The notes beneath the pieces were generated by a model that made no database searches, had not been told where the DNA came from, and saw only the letters and a program-made list of their open reading frames with translations. Position numbers and translations under genes: made by a program. A stretch of DNA of 64,000 nucleotides from an uncultured Eubacteriales bacterium (GTDB taxonomy: Bacteria; Bacillota; Clostridia; Oscillospirales; Acutalibacteraceae). The DNA lies in the NCBI GenBank assembly GCA_934463035.1, contig CAKSIG010000005.1, forward strand, positions 1-64,000. Direction: 5' to 3'. Below are positions 17,268-26,147 of the stretch, one piece after another; position 1 is the stretch's first letter; every line of letters begins with the position of its first letter.

Positions 17268-17857
17268 GTACGGTATTGGGTATGACAGGACCGACAGGCT
17301 CGGGCAAAAGCAGCGCCGCCGATATAGCGAGAAAACGCGGCATAAAGGTGATTGACTGCGATATTGTTGCAAGACAGGCGGTCGAAAAAGGAACGGCGGG
17401 TCTTGAAGCGTTGGTTAAGGTATTCGGAAACGAAATACTTGATAACGGCGGCAGTCTTAACCGAAAGGCTCTGGCAAACGCCGCATTTTCATCAAAGAAA
17501 AACACAGAGCTTCTAAACCTTACTCTTTTGCCGTATATATCAAAACTCGTGAAAGAGCAAATGGGCGGCGGCGACGTAATTCTTGACGCGCCTACTCTGT
17601 TTGAAAGCGGACTTGATTCCGTCTGCACCGCGACCCTTGCGGTTTTGGCTGACGACAGCGTAAGGGAAAAACGTATAATTAAGCGCGACGGTTTAACAAT
17701 AAATGAAGCAAAAACACGTATGAACGCGGGCAAAAACAGTTCATACTATATTGAAAAAGCGGATCATACGGTTTATAATAACGGTAGTTCCGATGAGTTT
17801 TCGGAGAAAATTTCAAAATTATTCGATAAAATTTTCGGAGGTAATGGCAATGTCTGA
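17264..17857 (+). CDS. coaE: Dephospho-CoA kinase
   Basis: CoaE phosphorylates the 3'-hydroxyl of dephospho-CoA, the last step of coenzyme A synthesis. The P-loop GPTGSGKS is at residues 9-16, followed by the family motif VIDCDIVARQAVEKG (about 28-42), and the lid region near KRIIKRDG. At 197 residues it has the standard length. Overlaps sua5 by four bases and the M18 peptidase gene by eight. Confidence 0.92.
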   Translation: MSTVLGMTGPTGSGKSSAADIARKRGIKVIDCDIVARQAVEKGTAGLEALVKVFGNEILDNGGSLNRKALANAAFSSKKNTELLNLTLLPYISKLVKEQMGGGDVILDAPTLFESGLDSVCTATLAVLADDSVREKRIIKRDGLTINEAKTRMNAGKNSSYYIEKADHTVYNNGSSDEFSEKISKLFDKIFGGNGNV

Positions 17858-19250
17858 AAAGAAAAGTGTTTCGGAAGAATTAAAGGAAAAATTATTTTAT
17901 TCTCCCAAAAACGGACGGTTGGAGGCTGACGGCGAAGTTTTAAATACCGCCGACGATTACTGCGAGGGATACAAAGCGTTCCTTAATAGCGCAAAGACCG
18001 AACGCGAAGCCGTAAAAACCGCGGTGGCGGCGGCAAAAGCAAAGGGATTTGAAGAATACGTAAGGGGCAAAGCCTATAAGTCGGGAGACAAGGTTTATAT
18101 CAACAACCGCGGCAAAACGGTTGCTTTTGCGGTAATAGGCAAGCAACCCGTTGAAAACGGCTTGAATATTACAGCGGCGCATATTGATTCTCCCCGTCTT
18201 GATTTAAAACCCAATCCGCTTTACGAGGATATAGAGCTGGCGCTCTTTAAAACGCATTATTACGGCGGTATAAAAAAATATCAGTGGACCGCCGTTCCGC
18301 TTGCACTTCACGGTGTATTTGCGAAAAAAGACGGCAGTGTAGTTGAGGTGTCGTTAGGAGAAAAGGAGGGCGAACCGAGGTTTGTTGTAAACGACCTTCT
18401 TCCGCACCTTGCTTCGGAGCAAAATAAGCGCACCCTTGCCGAGGGAATAAAGGGCGAGGAGCTTAACGTTCTTATCGGCAGCCATCCGTTTAAGGACGAT
18501 AAGGGCAGCGAACTTGTAAAACTCAATATATTAAAGCTGTTAAATGAAAAATACGGTATAACCGAAACCGACTTCCTGTCGGCGGAGCTTGAACTTGTTC
18601 CTGCTTTCCCTGCGTGCGATATAGGATTTGATCGTTCAATGGTCGGCTCCTACGGTCAGGACGACCGCGTTTGCGCCTATCCTGCGCTTACCGCAGTTCT
18701 TGACGTTGAAGCACCGGAAAGAACCGCGCTTGCAATTCTCACCGATAAAGAGGAAATAGGCTCCGACGGTAACACGGGTCTTAATTCCGATTTCCTGCGC
18801 TTTGTAATAGGCGACCTTGCAAAAATGCAGGGCGGCGACGGCACGGTTGCTTTAAGAAATTCAAAATGCCTTTCGGCAGATGTTAATGCCGCGCTTGACC
18901 CTACCTTCCAAGACGTTATGGAACGTAAAAATGCTTCAAAGTTGAATTACGGCGTTGTTGTGACCAAATACACGGGCGCAAGGGGTAAGGCTTCCACCTC
19001 GGACGCTTCTGCGGAATACGTTTCCGAGATACGCGCGCTGCTTGATAAGGCGGGCATCGTTTGGCAGACGGGCGAACTCGGCAAGGTAGATATCGGCGGC
19101 GGCGGAACCGTTGCTATGTATATTGCAAATATGGGCGTTGACGTTGTTGATCTCGGCGTTCCCGTGCTTTCTATGCACGCTCCGTTTGAGACCACTGCTA
19201 AATTCGATATTTATATGTGCTACCGCGCGATGTATGAATTTATGAAGTAA
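17850..19250 (+). CDS. M18 family aminopeptidase
   Basis: A cytoplasmic dinuclear-metal aminopeptidase of the M18 (aspartyl aminopeptidase-like) family. Metal and catalytic segments are AAHIDSPRLDLKPNPL near residue 95, DKEEIGSDGNTG near 305, and SMHAPFE near 440. GGAGG at 17837-17841 is eight bases before ATG 17850 and only two before the in-frame ATG 17844, so 17850 (466 residues) is preferred. Last gene of the prfA operon. Confidence 0.9.
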   Translation: MSEKKSVSEELKEKLFYSPKNGRLEADGEVLNTADDYCEGYKAFLNSAKTEREAVKTAVAAAKAKGFEEYVRGKAYKSGDKVYINNRGKTVAFAVIGKQPVENGLNITAAHIDSPRLDLKPNPLYEDIELALFKTHYYGGIKKYQWTAVPLALHGVFAKKDGSVVEVSLGEKEGEPRFVVNDLLPHLASEQNKRTLAEGIKGEELNVLIGSHPFKDDKGSELVKLNILKLLNEKYGITETDFLSAELELVPAFPACDIGFDRSMVGSYGQDDRVCAYPALTAVLDVEAPERTALAILTDKEEIGSDGNTGLNSDFLRFVIGDLAKMQGGDGTVALRNSKCLSADVNAALDPTFQDVMERKNASKLNYGVVVTKYTGARGKASTSDASAEYVSEIRALLDKAGIVWQTGELGKVDIGGGGTVAMYIANMGVDVVDLGVPVLSMHAPFETTAKFDIYMCYRAMYEFMK

Positions 19251-19333
19251 CGGCTGTCCTTTCCTCGGCATATAATGTTATTGAATCAGTCAGACTGGAT
19301 TCAAATGCCGATTATAAAGGAAGTGCAATATCT

Positions 19334-19573
19334 ATGAACTGCTACGGTGAAATAAACGAAGGCTGTGAAAGAAATACACGAAACAGGTGTTGCTCGCGTA
19401 TGATAATATTTATATTGGCGGCATTGTTCCTGTTCGTTTCGGGCGCTATACTTGGTGCGTATATTGCTGAATTTATTGTTGCAAATATAGTTGCAGTCAG
19501 CGTTTTTGCAATCGTTCTGCTTTTGGCGCTCATAATTTCCGTTATCAGCTATGTATGCAGAAGACGTAATTAG
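19334..19573 (+). CDS. Small two-helix membrane protein, function unknown
   Basis: A 79-residue ORF with a Cys-rich, charged N terminus (residues 1-22), then two hydrophobic segments at about 23-45 and 49-72, and a short basic tail (CRRRN). AAAGGAAG lies about ten bases before the ATG, and a terminator follows. I do not recognise a family. It is convergent with the AraC gene. Confidence 0.6.
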   Translation: MNCYGEINEGCERNTRNRCCSRMIIFILAALFLFVSGAILGAYIAEFIVANIVAVSVFAIVLLLALIISVISYVCRRRN

Positions 19574-19585
19574 ATATGTCAAAAT

Positions 19586-19620
19586 TAAAATAACCTCGGG
19601 CTGTTGCCCGAGGTTATTTT
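19586..19620. terminator. Bidirectional terminator
   Basis: A 15-bp stem (AAAATAACCTCGGGC and its complement) with loop TGTT between convergent genes; it is A-rich on one side and T-rich on the other, so it can work in both directions. Confidence 0.85.
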
Positions 19621-20417
19621 TTGTGCATTGTACGGTACTTTTTCGGCGAACAGCCGAACTTTTCTTTAAAACGCATGGAGAAATAAAATTGATCGTAAAA
19701 CCCGTGCTTTCGGCTTATCTCCGAAATTGACAGCTCCGTACCTAAAAGCTCCTGCTCGGCGCGGTATAATACAATATTATCAATATATTTTCCAATCGGC
19801 ATACCAAGCTCTTTTTTAAATTTGTGCGAAAGGGTCGAGGGCGATACATATAAGGCAAGCGAAATATCCTTAACCGTAAGGTTTACCGAGAGATTTTCCT
19901 CTATAAACTTGATTGCCGCGGCAACATATTCGGTGTAGCTTTTAGGTTCCAATTCGACGTTATGTTCTCTTAAAATTTCGGAAATATCCGAATTTATAAT
20001 TGAACGCAGCGCTATTATATCGTTTAACCCTCCGTGATCATACAGTTTTAAAAGGCAGTCTATGTGAGCGTGTGATACATTCAAGGTTAAAACTTGATTA
20101 ATGCCGCTTAACAGGTCAAACTGACTGCTGTTGGTAAAATGAATGTGAAAATATAACTGCTCCATTCGGCTGTCGCAATGGTATTCAAACGGGTAGCCGT
20201 ACGGAAGAAGACAAAGCGTATCGGGTTTTAATTCAACCGTGCCGTTTTCGGTTACTATCTCGCCGCCGCCCGAAACGGTGTAGTAAAGCCTTGAATACGG
20301 CGGAGAGGTTATAGCCGCGTTCCAATCTGTTCCTACGTCTGCATAGCCGCTGTCCGCTATTGTAAGGTTAAATGAATTGTCGGGATTTTGAACGGCGTTT
20401 GTTTTGTTTACCTTCAT
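19614..20417 (-). CDS. AraC family transcriptional regulator
   Basis: A 267-residue regulator with an N-terminal cupin-like sensor domain (about 20-130; SRLYYTVSGGGEI and LCLLPYGYPFEYHCDS) and a C-terminal pair of helix-turn-helix motifs (about 165-265; VKDISLALYVSPSTLSHKFKKELG and ISEISRKHGFYDQFYFSMRFKEKFG). ATG 20417 is preferred because GGAG is seven bases upstream of it; an in-frame TTG seven codons earlier has no SD. Divergent from the GH29 fucosidase gene across 139 bases, so it probably responds to a sugar and controls that gene. Confidence 0.9.
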   Translation of the reverse strand: MKVNKTNAVQNPDNSFNLTIADSGYADVGTDWNAAITSPPYSRLYYTVSGGGEIVTENGTVELKPDTLCLLPYGYPFEYHCDSRMEQLYFHIHFTNSSQFDLLSGINQVLTLNVSHAHIDCLLKLYDHGGLNDIIALRSIINSDISEILREHNVELEPKSYTEYVAAAIKFIEENLSVNLTVKDISLALYVSPSTLSHKFKKELGMPIGKYIDNIVLYRAEQELLGTELSISEISRKHGFYDQFYFSMRFKEKFGCSPKKYRTMHKK

Positions 20418-20451
20418 GCAGAAATCTCCATATTTCAAATTAAAAAATACA

Positions 20452-20480
20452 TTGTTTATCAGTCAAAATAAGTGTAAAAT
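20452..20480 (+). promoter_or_regulatory. Candidate promoter of the GH29 gene
   Basis: TTGTTT (20452-20457), 17-base spacer, TAAAAT (20475-20480) in the divergent region between the AraC and fucosidase genes. The -35 is poor, consistent with activator dependence. No clear direct repeat for AraC binding could be assigned. Confidence 0.4.
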
Positions 20481-20556
20481 GTGTTTGTCGGCAGACCGAA
20501 AATACATATTTATATGTTAATGCATTTTTATATTTTTGTCAATACGGAGGTACGCT

Positions 20557-21873
20557 ATGTCAAGGTACGTAACTAAAAAAACTCAGGGAGATACGGCGTG
20601 GTTTACGCACGATAGGTTCGGAATGTTTATCCATTTCGGTCTTTATTCGCTTGCGGCAAGGCACGAGTGGGTTCAAACCTATGAAAAAATACCGCCTGAA
20701 AAATATGCGGAATATGCCGAGTTTTTTAATCCCGATATGTATGATCCGCGCGAGTGGGCAAAATCCGCAAAGGCGGCCGGTATGAAATACGCGGTTATGA
20801 CCGCAAAGCACCACGAGGGTTTTTGTCTTTTCGATACAAAGTATACCGATTTTAAATCCACAAATACCCCGATAGGCAGGGATCTTATCAAAGAATATGT
20901 TGAAGCATTTCGCGCCGAAGGCTTAAAGGTCGGTATTTACTATTCGTTGCTTGATTGGCACCACCCCGATTTTACGATCGACCGTATGCACCCTCTGCGC
21001 GAGGATCCTGACGCCGAAAATATGAATAAATCGCGCGATATGCATAAATACGCCGAATATATGCGAAATCAGCTCACCGAGCTTATGTCGAATTACGGTA
21101 AAATAGATATTCTCTGGCTTGACTTCTCTTACGACAGCGGCAAGGATACCAACGACCCCGCATTTCGTTATCTGCCTTGGATGGGGCCTAAATTAAAGAA
21201 ACAATGGGAGTCGGAAGAACTTATAAAAACGGTGAGAGATCTTCAACCCGAAATAATAATTGATAACCGCGCCGATATTGCTCAGGATATTTGGACTCCC
21301 GAGCAGGTAAGTCCGAAATGCTGGGTGAGACACCCCGAAACAAATGAATTGGTCGTTTGGGAAGCGTGCCAGACCTTTTCCGGGTCGTGGGGATACCACC
21401 GCGATGAAATGACGTGGAAATCGCCCGAAACGCTCATAAAAATGCTTATAGATTCAGTTTCGTTCGGCGGCAATCTGATTATGAATGTAGGTCCTACCGC
21501 GAGAGGTTACATCGACGAACGCGCCGAAAAAGCGCTTGACGTATATGCAAAGTGGATGAAGTATAATTCACGTTCAATATACGGCTGCACAATGGCTGAA
21601 CCCGAGTTTACAGCGCCGGAGGGCTGCCGCCTTACGCAGAGCGATGACGGAAAGCGGCTTTATATACATCTGATTACATATCCGTTCCATACGCTTGAAA
21701 TGCCGAGCTTAAAGGGCAGGGTCAAATACGCGCAGTTCCTGCACGACGCAAGCGAGATTGAGTTTCTTGACAATACGGTCGTTTATTCTACAAATTATGA
21801 AAATCTGTTCTGGCTGCCCGATGTAAAGCCGAATGTTACGATCCCCGTAATAGAGGTATTTTTGAAAGATTAA
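20557..21873 (+). CDS. Alpha-L-fucosidase family glycoside hydrolase (GH29)
   Basis: A retaining glycosidase of GH29, releasing alpha-linked L-fucose. The N-terminal barrel shows WFTHDRFGMFIHFGLYS near residue 14, AKHHEGFCLF near 83, and the putative nucleophile Asp189 in DILWLDFSYDSG. GGNLIMNVGP near 307 is another family landmark, followed by a short C-terminal beta domain. No signal peptide is visible, so it acts inside the cell, presumably on imported fucosylated oligosaccharides. GGAGG is six bases before ATG 20557 (438 residues). Substrate specificity within GH29 cannot be read from the sequence. Confidence 0.88.
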   Translation: MSRYVTKKTQGDTAWFTHDRFGMFIHFGLYSLAARHEWVQTYEKIPPEKYAEYAEFFNPDMYDPREWAKSAKAAGMKYAVMTAKHHEGFCLFDTKYTDFKSTNTPIGRDLIKEYVEAFRAEGLKVGIYYSLLDWHHPDFTIDRMHPLREDPDAENMNKSRDMHKYAEYMRNQLTELMSNYGKIDILWLDFSYDSGKDTNDPAFRYLPWMGPKLKKQWESEELIKTVRDLQPEIIIDNRADIAQDIWTPEQVSPKCWVRHPETNELVVWEACQTFSGSWGYHRDEMTWKSPETLIKMLIDSVSFGGNLIMNVGPTARGYIDERAEKALDVYAKWMKYNSRSIYGCTMAEPEFTAPEGCRLTQSDDGKRLYIHLITYPFHTLEMPSLKGRVKYAQFLHDASEIEFLDNTVVYSTNYENLFWLPDVKPNVTIPVIEVFLKD

Positions 21874-21886
21874 TTGATTTTTTTAG

Positions 21887-21915
21887 TTGACATATACCTT
21901 TCTTTGTGTTAGAAT
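21887..21915 (+). promoter_or_regulatory. Promoter of rplU-prp-rpmA
   Basis: TTGACA (21887-21892), 17-base spacer, TAGAAT (21910-21915). Predicted transcript start near 21921. Confidence 0.8.
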
Positions 21916-21917
21916 GG

Positions 21918-22005
21918 TTAAGCCGCATATTGTGGGCTTTTTAAAGTTGTGCCTTTTCGGCGCGCGCCTATCTTTAGCGAGACTGGAAAAAACAGGCAGG
22001 TGTAA
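21918..22005 (+). ncRNA. Candidate ribosomal protein L21 leader
   Basis: About 90 bases between the promoter and rplU with a structured appearance: AAGCC-N10-GGCTT at the 5' end and a second GC-rich stem (GTGCC/GGCGCGC region) before the SD. L21 leaders are known autoregulatory elements in Firmicutes at this exact position. The assignment is mainly from position and the presence of stems. Confidence 0.5.
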
Positions 22006-22009
22006 CAAA

Positions 22010-22315
22010 ATGTACGCAATTATCGAAACAGGCGGAAAGCAGTACCGTGTTCAGAACGGCGACGTTATTTACGTTGAAAAGCTCAACGCTCAGGTTGACG
22101 AGGAAGTCACCTTTGATAAGGTTGTTGCTGTAAGTAACAGAACTTTGAAGGTTGGCAAGCCCTATGTTAAGGACGCTTTTGTAAAGGGTACCGTTTTGAA
22201 GAACGGTAAGGGTAAGAAGATAACAGTCTTCACCTATAAGCCGAAGAAGAGCAGTTCACGCAAAATGGGTCACAGACAGCCTTACACAAAGGTACAGATT
22301 AACGAAATCGGTTAA
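22010..22315 (+). CDS. rplU: 50S ribosomal protein L21
   Basis: A 101-residue protein with the family N terminus MYAIIETGGKQYRVQNGD and the C-terminal KKSSSRKMGHRQPYTKVQI. ATG 22010 has an AGGTG-type SD; the longer in-frame extension upstream is leader RNA. Followed by prp and rpmA in the order standard for Firmicutes. Confidence 0.97.
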   Translation: MYAIIETGGKQYRVQNGDVIYVEKLNAQVDEEVTFDKVVAVSNRTLKVGKPYVKDAFVKGTVLKNGKGKKITVFTYKPKKSSSRKMGHRQPYTKVQINEIG

Positions 22316-22321
22316 TTTTGT

Positions 22322-22654
22322 ATGACAAGTGTGAAATTTTCAGCTGATAAAGGCGTTATTTGCGGCTTTAAAATCAGCGGTCACTGTTCGGTTGACGGTG
22401 ACGATGAGATCGGAAAGCTCGTATGCGCGTCGGTTTCTTCCGCGGCATATATGACGGTTAATACAATAACCGATGTTATTAAAGACAAAGCGGATATAAG
22501 CGTTGATGACGGGAAGATGTTTTTATATGTAAGCTCCCCGTGCGATGCTACCGTTAAGATCTTGCAGGGTTTTAAACTCCATATAGAACAGCTTTGCGAT
22601 CAGTACAGCAACAATATCAGAATTTACGGAGGTGTAGATAATGTTAAAGATTAA
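22322..22654 (+). CDS. prp: Ribosomal-processing cysteine protease Prp
   Basis: Prp removes the short N-terminal extension of ribosomal protein L27 in Firmicutes. The 110-residue protein has the catalytic His21 (SGHC) and Cys35 (KLVCASVSSAAY) at the spacing seen in the family. It overlaps the L27 gene by 14 bases, and that L27 has the cleavable extension, so enzyme and substrate are encoded together. Confidence 0.93.
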   Translation: MTSVKFSADKGVICGFKISGHCSVDGDDEIGKLVCASVSSAAYMTVNTITDVIKDKADISVDDGKMFLYVSSPCDATVKILQGFKLHIEQLCDQYSNNIRIYGGVDNVKD

Positions 22655-22925
22655 CATACAGTTATTCGCTCATAAAAAGGGAATGGGTTCCACAAAGAAC
22701 GGACGTGACAGTGAATCCAAGCGTCTCGGCGTTAAGCGTGCAGACGGTCAGTTCGTTTTGGCAGGCAACATTCTCGTAAGACAGAGAGGAACTCACATTC
22801 ACGCAGGCAACAATGTCGGCCGCGGGTCTGACGATACTCTCTTTGCTCTGATTGACGGTAAGGTCAAGTTTGAGCGTGTAGGTAGGGACCGCAAGCAGGT
22901 CAGCATCTACGCTGTTGAGCAGTAA
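22641..22925 (+). CDS. rpmA: 50S ribosomal protein L27 with a Prp-cleavable N-terminal extension
   Basis: A 94-residue L27 beginning MLKINIQLF-AHKKGMGSTKNG. The nine-residue extension ending in Phe before AHKKG matches the Prp cleavage site known from Staphylococcus aureus; removal exposes the N terminus that reaches the peptidyl transferase centre. Confidence 0.97.
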   Translation: MLKINIQLFAHKKGMGSTKNGRDSESKRLGVKRADGQFVLAGNILVRQRGTHIHAGNNVGRGSDDTLFALIDGKVKFERVGRDRKQVSIYAVEQ

Positions 22926-22934
22926 GGAAAACCT

Positions 22935-22972
22935 AATCCGGGCGGCGAAACAAGCTGTCCGGATTTATTTTT
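22935..22972 (+). terminator. Terminator after rpmA
   Basis: A 12-bp stem beginning AATCCGG (two G-U pairs, loop GAAACAA) followed by TTATTTTTAT. Confidence 0.85.
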
Positions 22973-22999
22973 ATAAAAGCAAAACGGAGGCTTGATGTT

Positions 23000-23389
23000 A
23001 TGATTAAATGTCGCGTTTGCGGTGCGGATTGTGAAGAAGGTGCCGTGCTTTGTCCCGTGTGCGGAGCAGAGCTTGAAATAGCGTCTTCAACCGATGAATC
23101 GGCAGAACCCGAACAGGCGGTTTTAAATAATCCTGTTTTGGCGGTTTCAATTGAGGACGTAGTATCTGCCGAAATATTTGAAGATATTTTAAAGGATAAC
23201 GGTATCGCCTTTGCGTGCGACCGTGATTTTGACGACAGTATGAAGGTCGTGTTCGGCGGAGGTTTCATAGCCGCCGACGTTTATGTTGAGGAAGAAGACC
23301 TTGATAAGGTGAAACGCCTGTATGACGAGTTTCTTGAATCCGAGCCTGATTTTGGGTCGGAGGATTATGAAACAGATGAAAGCATATAA
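23000..23389 (+). CDS. Zinc-ribbon plus DUF2007-like protein
   Basis: A 129-residue acidic protein. Residues 4-22 form a zinc ribbon (CRVC-x11-CPVC). Residues 45-115 resemble the DUF2007 / putative signal-transducing fold (VSIEDVVSAEIFEDILKDNGI then AADVYVEEEDLDKVKRLYDEF). The Asp/Glu-rich tail is probably disordered. CGGAGG precedes the ATG by about nine bases. Cellular role unknown; it lies between rpmA and obgE. Confidence 0.7.
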   Translation: MIKCRVCGADCEEGAVLCPVCGAELEIASSTDESAEPEQAVLNNPVLAVSIEDVVSAEIFEDILKDNGIAFACDRDFDDSMKVVFGGGFIAADVYVEEEDLDKVKRLYDEFLESEPDFGSEDYETDESI

Positions 23390-23468
23390 TAATTTCGTGT
23401 ATAACAGTATTAAAAATTGCCGTTTGGCATATCTTTATCGGTGAAGCGGCGGCAGAACGGGGATAATA

Positions 23469-24740
23469 ATGTTTGTAGATACAGCTAAAATACATTTAAA
23501 GGCGGGAAAAGGCGGCGACGGAGCAGTCTCCTTTCATAGGGAAAAATATGTTGCGGCGGGCGGACCCGACGGGGGCGACGGCGGCAAAGGCGGCGACATA
23601 ATTTTCAAGGCTGACAGCAATCTTTCAACCCTTGTCGATTTCAGATACAAAAGAAAATACAATGCACAGCCGGGCGAAAACGGCAGAGCTTCGCGTTGCA
23701 GCGGCAAGAGCGCACAGCCGCTCGTTATAAGCGTGCCCTACGGAACGCTTGTTAAAGAGGCGGAAACAGGGCGCATAATTGCCGATATTTCAGATGACGA
23801 AGCGGTCGTTATAGCCAAAGGCGGAAACGGCGGCTGGGGTAATACGCATTTCGCAACCGCCACAAGGCAGGTTCCGAGGTTTGCTAAAAACGGCAATCCG
23901 GGTGAAGAGCTTGACGTGGTTCTTGAACTGAAACTTCTTGCCGATGTGGGGCTTATAGGCTTTCCGAATGTCGGAAAATCCACCCTTGTTTCGGTAGTCA
24001 GCGAGGCAAAACCGAAGATAGCCAACTATCATTTTACAACGCTTACCCCTGTTCTCGGCGTTGTCCGTATGGGCGAGGGCAGTTCCTTTGTTATGGCAGA
24101 TATACCGGGCCTTATAGAGGGCGCGGGCGAGGGCGTAGGACTCGGTCACGAATTTTTGCGCCACGTGGAGCGCTGCCGTCTGCTTGTTCACGTTATAGAC
24201 GTTTCGGGCAGCGAGGGCAGAGATCCGATAGACGATTTTAATAAAATTAATCACGAGCTTGCGGTTTTCAGCGAGGAGCTGGCAAAACGCCCCCAGATAG
24301 TGGTCGGCAATAAATGCGACCTTACCGATGAAGAAACCGTAGAAAAGATAAAAAGGTACTTTGAAGAAAAAGGCTATAAATTCTTCCCCATTATGGCGGC
24401 TATTGCCGAGGGAACGGACGCGCTTATAAAATGCGTCGCGGCGCAGCTTGCGTTGCTTCCGCCGATAAAACGCTATGAGCCTGAGGCGCGCGAAGAAAAA
24501 GCATTCGTATTCAACAAACGCACGTTTACCGTGAATAAGCGCGGCGGGGTTTATTATGTTGAGGACGCCGATTGGATAGTAGACGTTATGAATACCATTG
24601 ATCCCGACGATTATGAGTCGTTGCAGTATTTTGAAAGAGTGCTGAGAACCTCGGGAATTATAGACGCGCTTACCGAGGCAGGGATACAAGAGGGCGAAAC
24701 CGTAAATATTTACGATGTTGAATTTGATTTTGTGCCGTAA
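23469..24740 (+). CDS. obgE: GTPase Obg
   Basis: Obg is an essential GTPase in large-subunit ribosome assembly and stress responses. The glycine-rich OBG fold (residues 1-158, many GGDGG repeats) precedes the G domain with G1 GFPNVGKST near 166, G3 DIPGLIEGA near 213, and G4 NKCD near 282. The C-terminal OCT domain (about 345-423) is of the Firmicutes type. Length 423. Confidence 0.96.
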   Translation: MFVDTAKIHLKAGKGGDGAVSFHREKYVAAGGPDGGDGGKGGDIIFKADSNLSTLVDFRYKRKYNAQPGENGRASRCSGKSAQPLVISVPYGTLVKEAETGRIIADISDDEAVVIAKGGNGGWGNTHFATATRQVPRFAKNGNPGEELDVVLELKLLADVGLIGFPNVGKSTLVSVVSEAKPKIANYHFTTLTPVLGVVRMGEGSSFVMADIPGLIEGAGEGVGLGHEFLRHVERCRLLVHVIDVSGSEGRDPIDDFNKINHELAVFSEELAKRPQIVVGNKCDLTDEETVEKIKRYFEEKGYKFFPIMAAIAEGTDALIKCVAAQLALLPPIKRYEPEAREEKAFVFNKRTFTVNKRGGVYYVEDADWIVDVMNTIDPDDYESLQYFERVLRTSGIIDALTEAGIQEGETVNIYDVEFDFVP

Positions 24741-24755
24741 TTAGGGGTTTATATA

Positions 24756-25142
24756 ATGGATAGTGTAAATTTGTTAAGTCCGTCGGTGCTTGCCTTTGTG
24801 GGGGACGCGGTTTACGGTCTTTGTGTGCGTACAAGGCTGGCGGCGGTAAACCGTCCGTCGGGCGAGCTGCACCGATTGTCCGTTAAGTTTGTAAATGCCT
24901 CGTCGCAGGCGGAAGCATACGCGCTTATAGAGCCTGTTCTTGATGAAAAAGAAATTGCCGTTTTTAAACGAGGCCGCAATTTTCACACGGGCAGATCGCC
25001 GAAAAGCTCTACGGGAGCCGAGTATCACATAGCAACGGGGTTGGAATGTGTTTTCGGATATTTGCATCTTGCGGGCAAAAAAGACAGAATAGAAGAACTT
25101 TTTAATAAAATATGGAACGAAAAATCGGGTACACTAATTTAA
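24756..25142 (+). CDS. mrnC: Mini-ribonuclease 3
   Basis: MrnC is an RNase III catalytic domain without the dsRNA-binding domain, which matures 23S rRNA ends in Firmicutes. The 128-residue protein starts with PSVLAFVGDAVYGLCVRTRL (catalytic Asp17) and has the GRNFHTGRSPKSSTGAEYHIATGLE segment near 72-96. It follows obgE after 15 bases. Confidence 0.9.
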   Translation: MDSVNLLSPSVLAFVGDAVYGLCVRTRLAAVNRPSGELHRLSVKFVNASSQAEAYALIEPVLDEKEIAVFKRGRNFHTGRSPKSSTGAEYHIATGLECVFGYLHLAGKKDRIEELFNKIWNEKSGTLI

Positions 25143-25160
25143 AGGTGTATCCGTTTTTTT
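25126..25160 (+). terminator. Terminator overlapping the end of mrnC
   Basis: Nine-bp stem CGGGTACAC/GTGTATCCG (one G-U) with T7 immediately after; the mrnC stop codon lies in the loop. The SD of yitT follows the T-tract at once, so yitT is expressed by read-through or from an internal promoter. Confidence 0.7.
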
Positions 25161-25172
25161 CGGAGGTATTTT

Positions 25173-26030
25173 ATGAAAAAGCAAGCAATGCATTTTGCGA
25201 CAGATATTTTGGTTTATTTTACGGGTTGTTTTATTTATTCGGCGGCGGTCACTATGTTGATAACGCCGAATGAGATAACGCCCGGCGGAATTACAGGTGT
25301 AGCGGCTATTCTCAATCATTTGTTTATGATCCCGACAGGTTTAAGCGTTTTTATTCTGAATGTACCGCTCCTTATATATGCCTTTTTGAGATTCGGCGGC
25401 GTTTTCATTGCAAAAACGGCTGTTGCCACGGTGGCAATGTCGGTCACACTTGAAATTACTGAGGCGTTTTTGCCTAAGTTCACAATAGATCCCGTGCTGG
25501 CGGCGGTGTTCGGCGGAATACTGACGGGAACGGGACTAAGCACCGTTATGCTCAGAGGCGCTACAACGGGCGGCGTTGATATAATAGCGAAAATAATCAA
25601 TTCAAGGTATCCGCATATTACCGTAGGCAGATTGATACTCGCAACCGACGCCGTTGTGGTAGCGGTTACGGCGGTAGTTTATAATAATATAGAAAGCGCG
25701 CTCTATTCGGTAATATCTCTTTACGCGTCGTCGCGCATAATGGATGTTGTTCTTTACGGCTCAGATAAGGGTAAAATAATTTATATAATAACCGAGAATT
25801 GGAAAGAACTTTCTTCAAAACTGATTTCCGCGGTTCAGCGCGGCGTTACAATAATTGACGTTGTAGGGGCATATACGGGGAGTAACAAAAAAATGCTTAT
25901 GTGTACCGTGCGCCGCCATCAGGTGTATTCGGTCTGCCGTATAATAGGCGAGTGCGCGCCGGACGCCTTTACCGTTATAGGCGAAGCGGGGGAGATTTTC
26001 GGGCAGGGATTTAAAAATATAGAAAAATAA
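25173..26030 (+). CDS. YitT family membrane protein
   Basis: A 285-residue protein of the YitT family: about five hydrophobic segments in residues 10-180 (including PNEITPGGITGVAAI and MLRGATTGGVDIIAKI, the two repeat motifs of the family), followed by a soluble C-terminal DUF2179 domain (about 200-275). Transport or signalling function is not established for the family. GGAGG is eight bases upstream. Confidence 0.85.
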   Translation: MKKQAMHFATDILVYFTGCFIYSAAVTMLITPNEITPGGITGVAAILNHLFMIPTGLSVFILNVPLLIYAFLRFGGVFIAKTAVATVAMSVTLEITEAFLPKFTIDPVLAAVFGGILTGTGLSTVMLRGATTGGVDIIAKIINSRYPHITVGRLILATDAVVVAVTAVVYNNIESALYSVISLYASSRIMDVVLYGSDKGKIIYIITENWKELSSKLISAVQRGVTIIDVVGAYTGSNKKMLMCTVRRHQVYSVCRIIGECAPDAFTVIGEAGEIFGQGFKNIEK

Positions 26031-26048
26031 ATTTTTTCCAAATAGGTA

Positions 26049-26103
26049 TTGAAATTACAAAAAATTGTGGTATAATTGAAAATGTTCACACAAGATATAG
26101 TGT
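26049..26103 (+). promoter_or_regulatory. nrdD promoter with an NrdR box
   Basis: TTGAAA (26049-26054), 16-base spacer, TATAAT (26071-26076). ACACAAGATATAGTGT at 26088-26103 matches the 16-bp NrdR box pattern closely. A second, degenerate match lies 31 bases upstream (26057-26072), overlapping the promoter. NrdR represses ribonucleotide reductase genes; nrdR itself is not in this window. Confidence 0.75.
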
Positions 26104-26147
26104 TAGTTGTTTGAAAAATCTGTTTTATAACACAACGGGGGATAATT

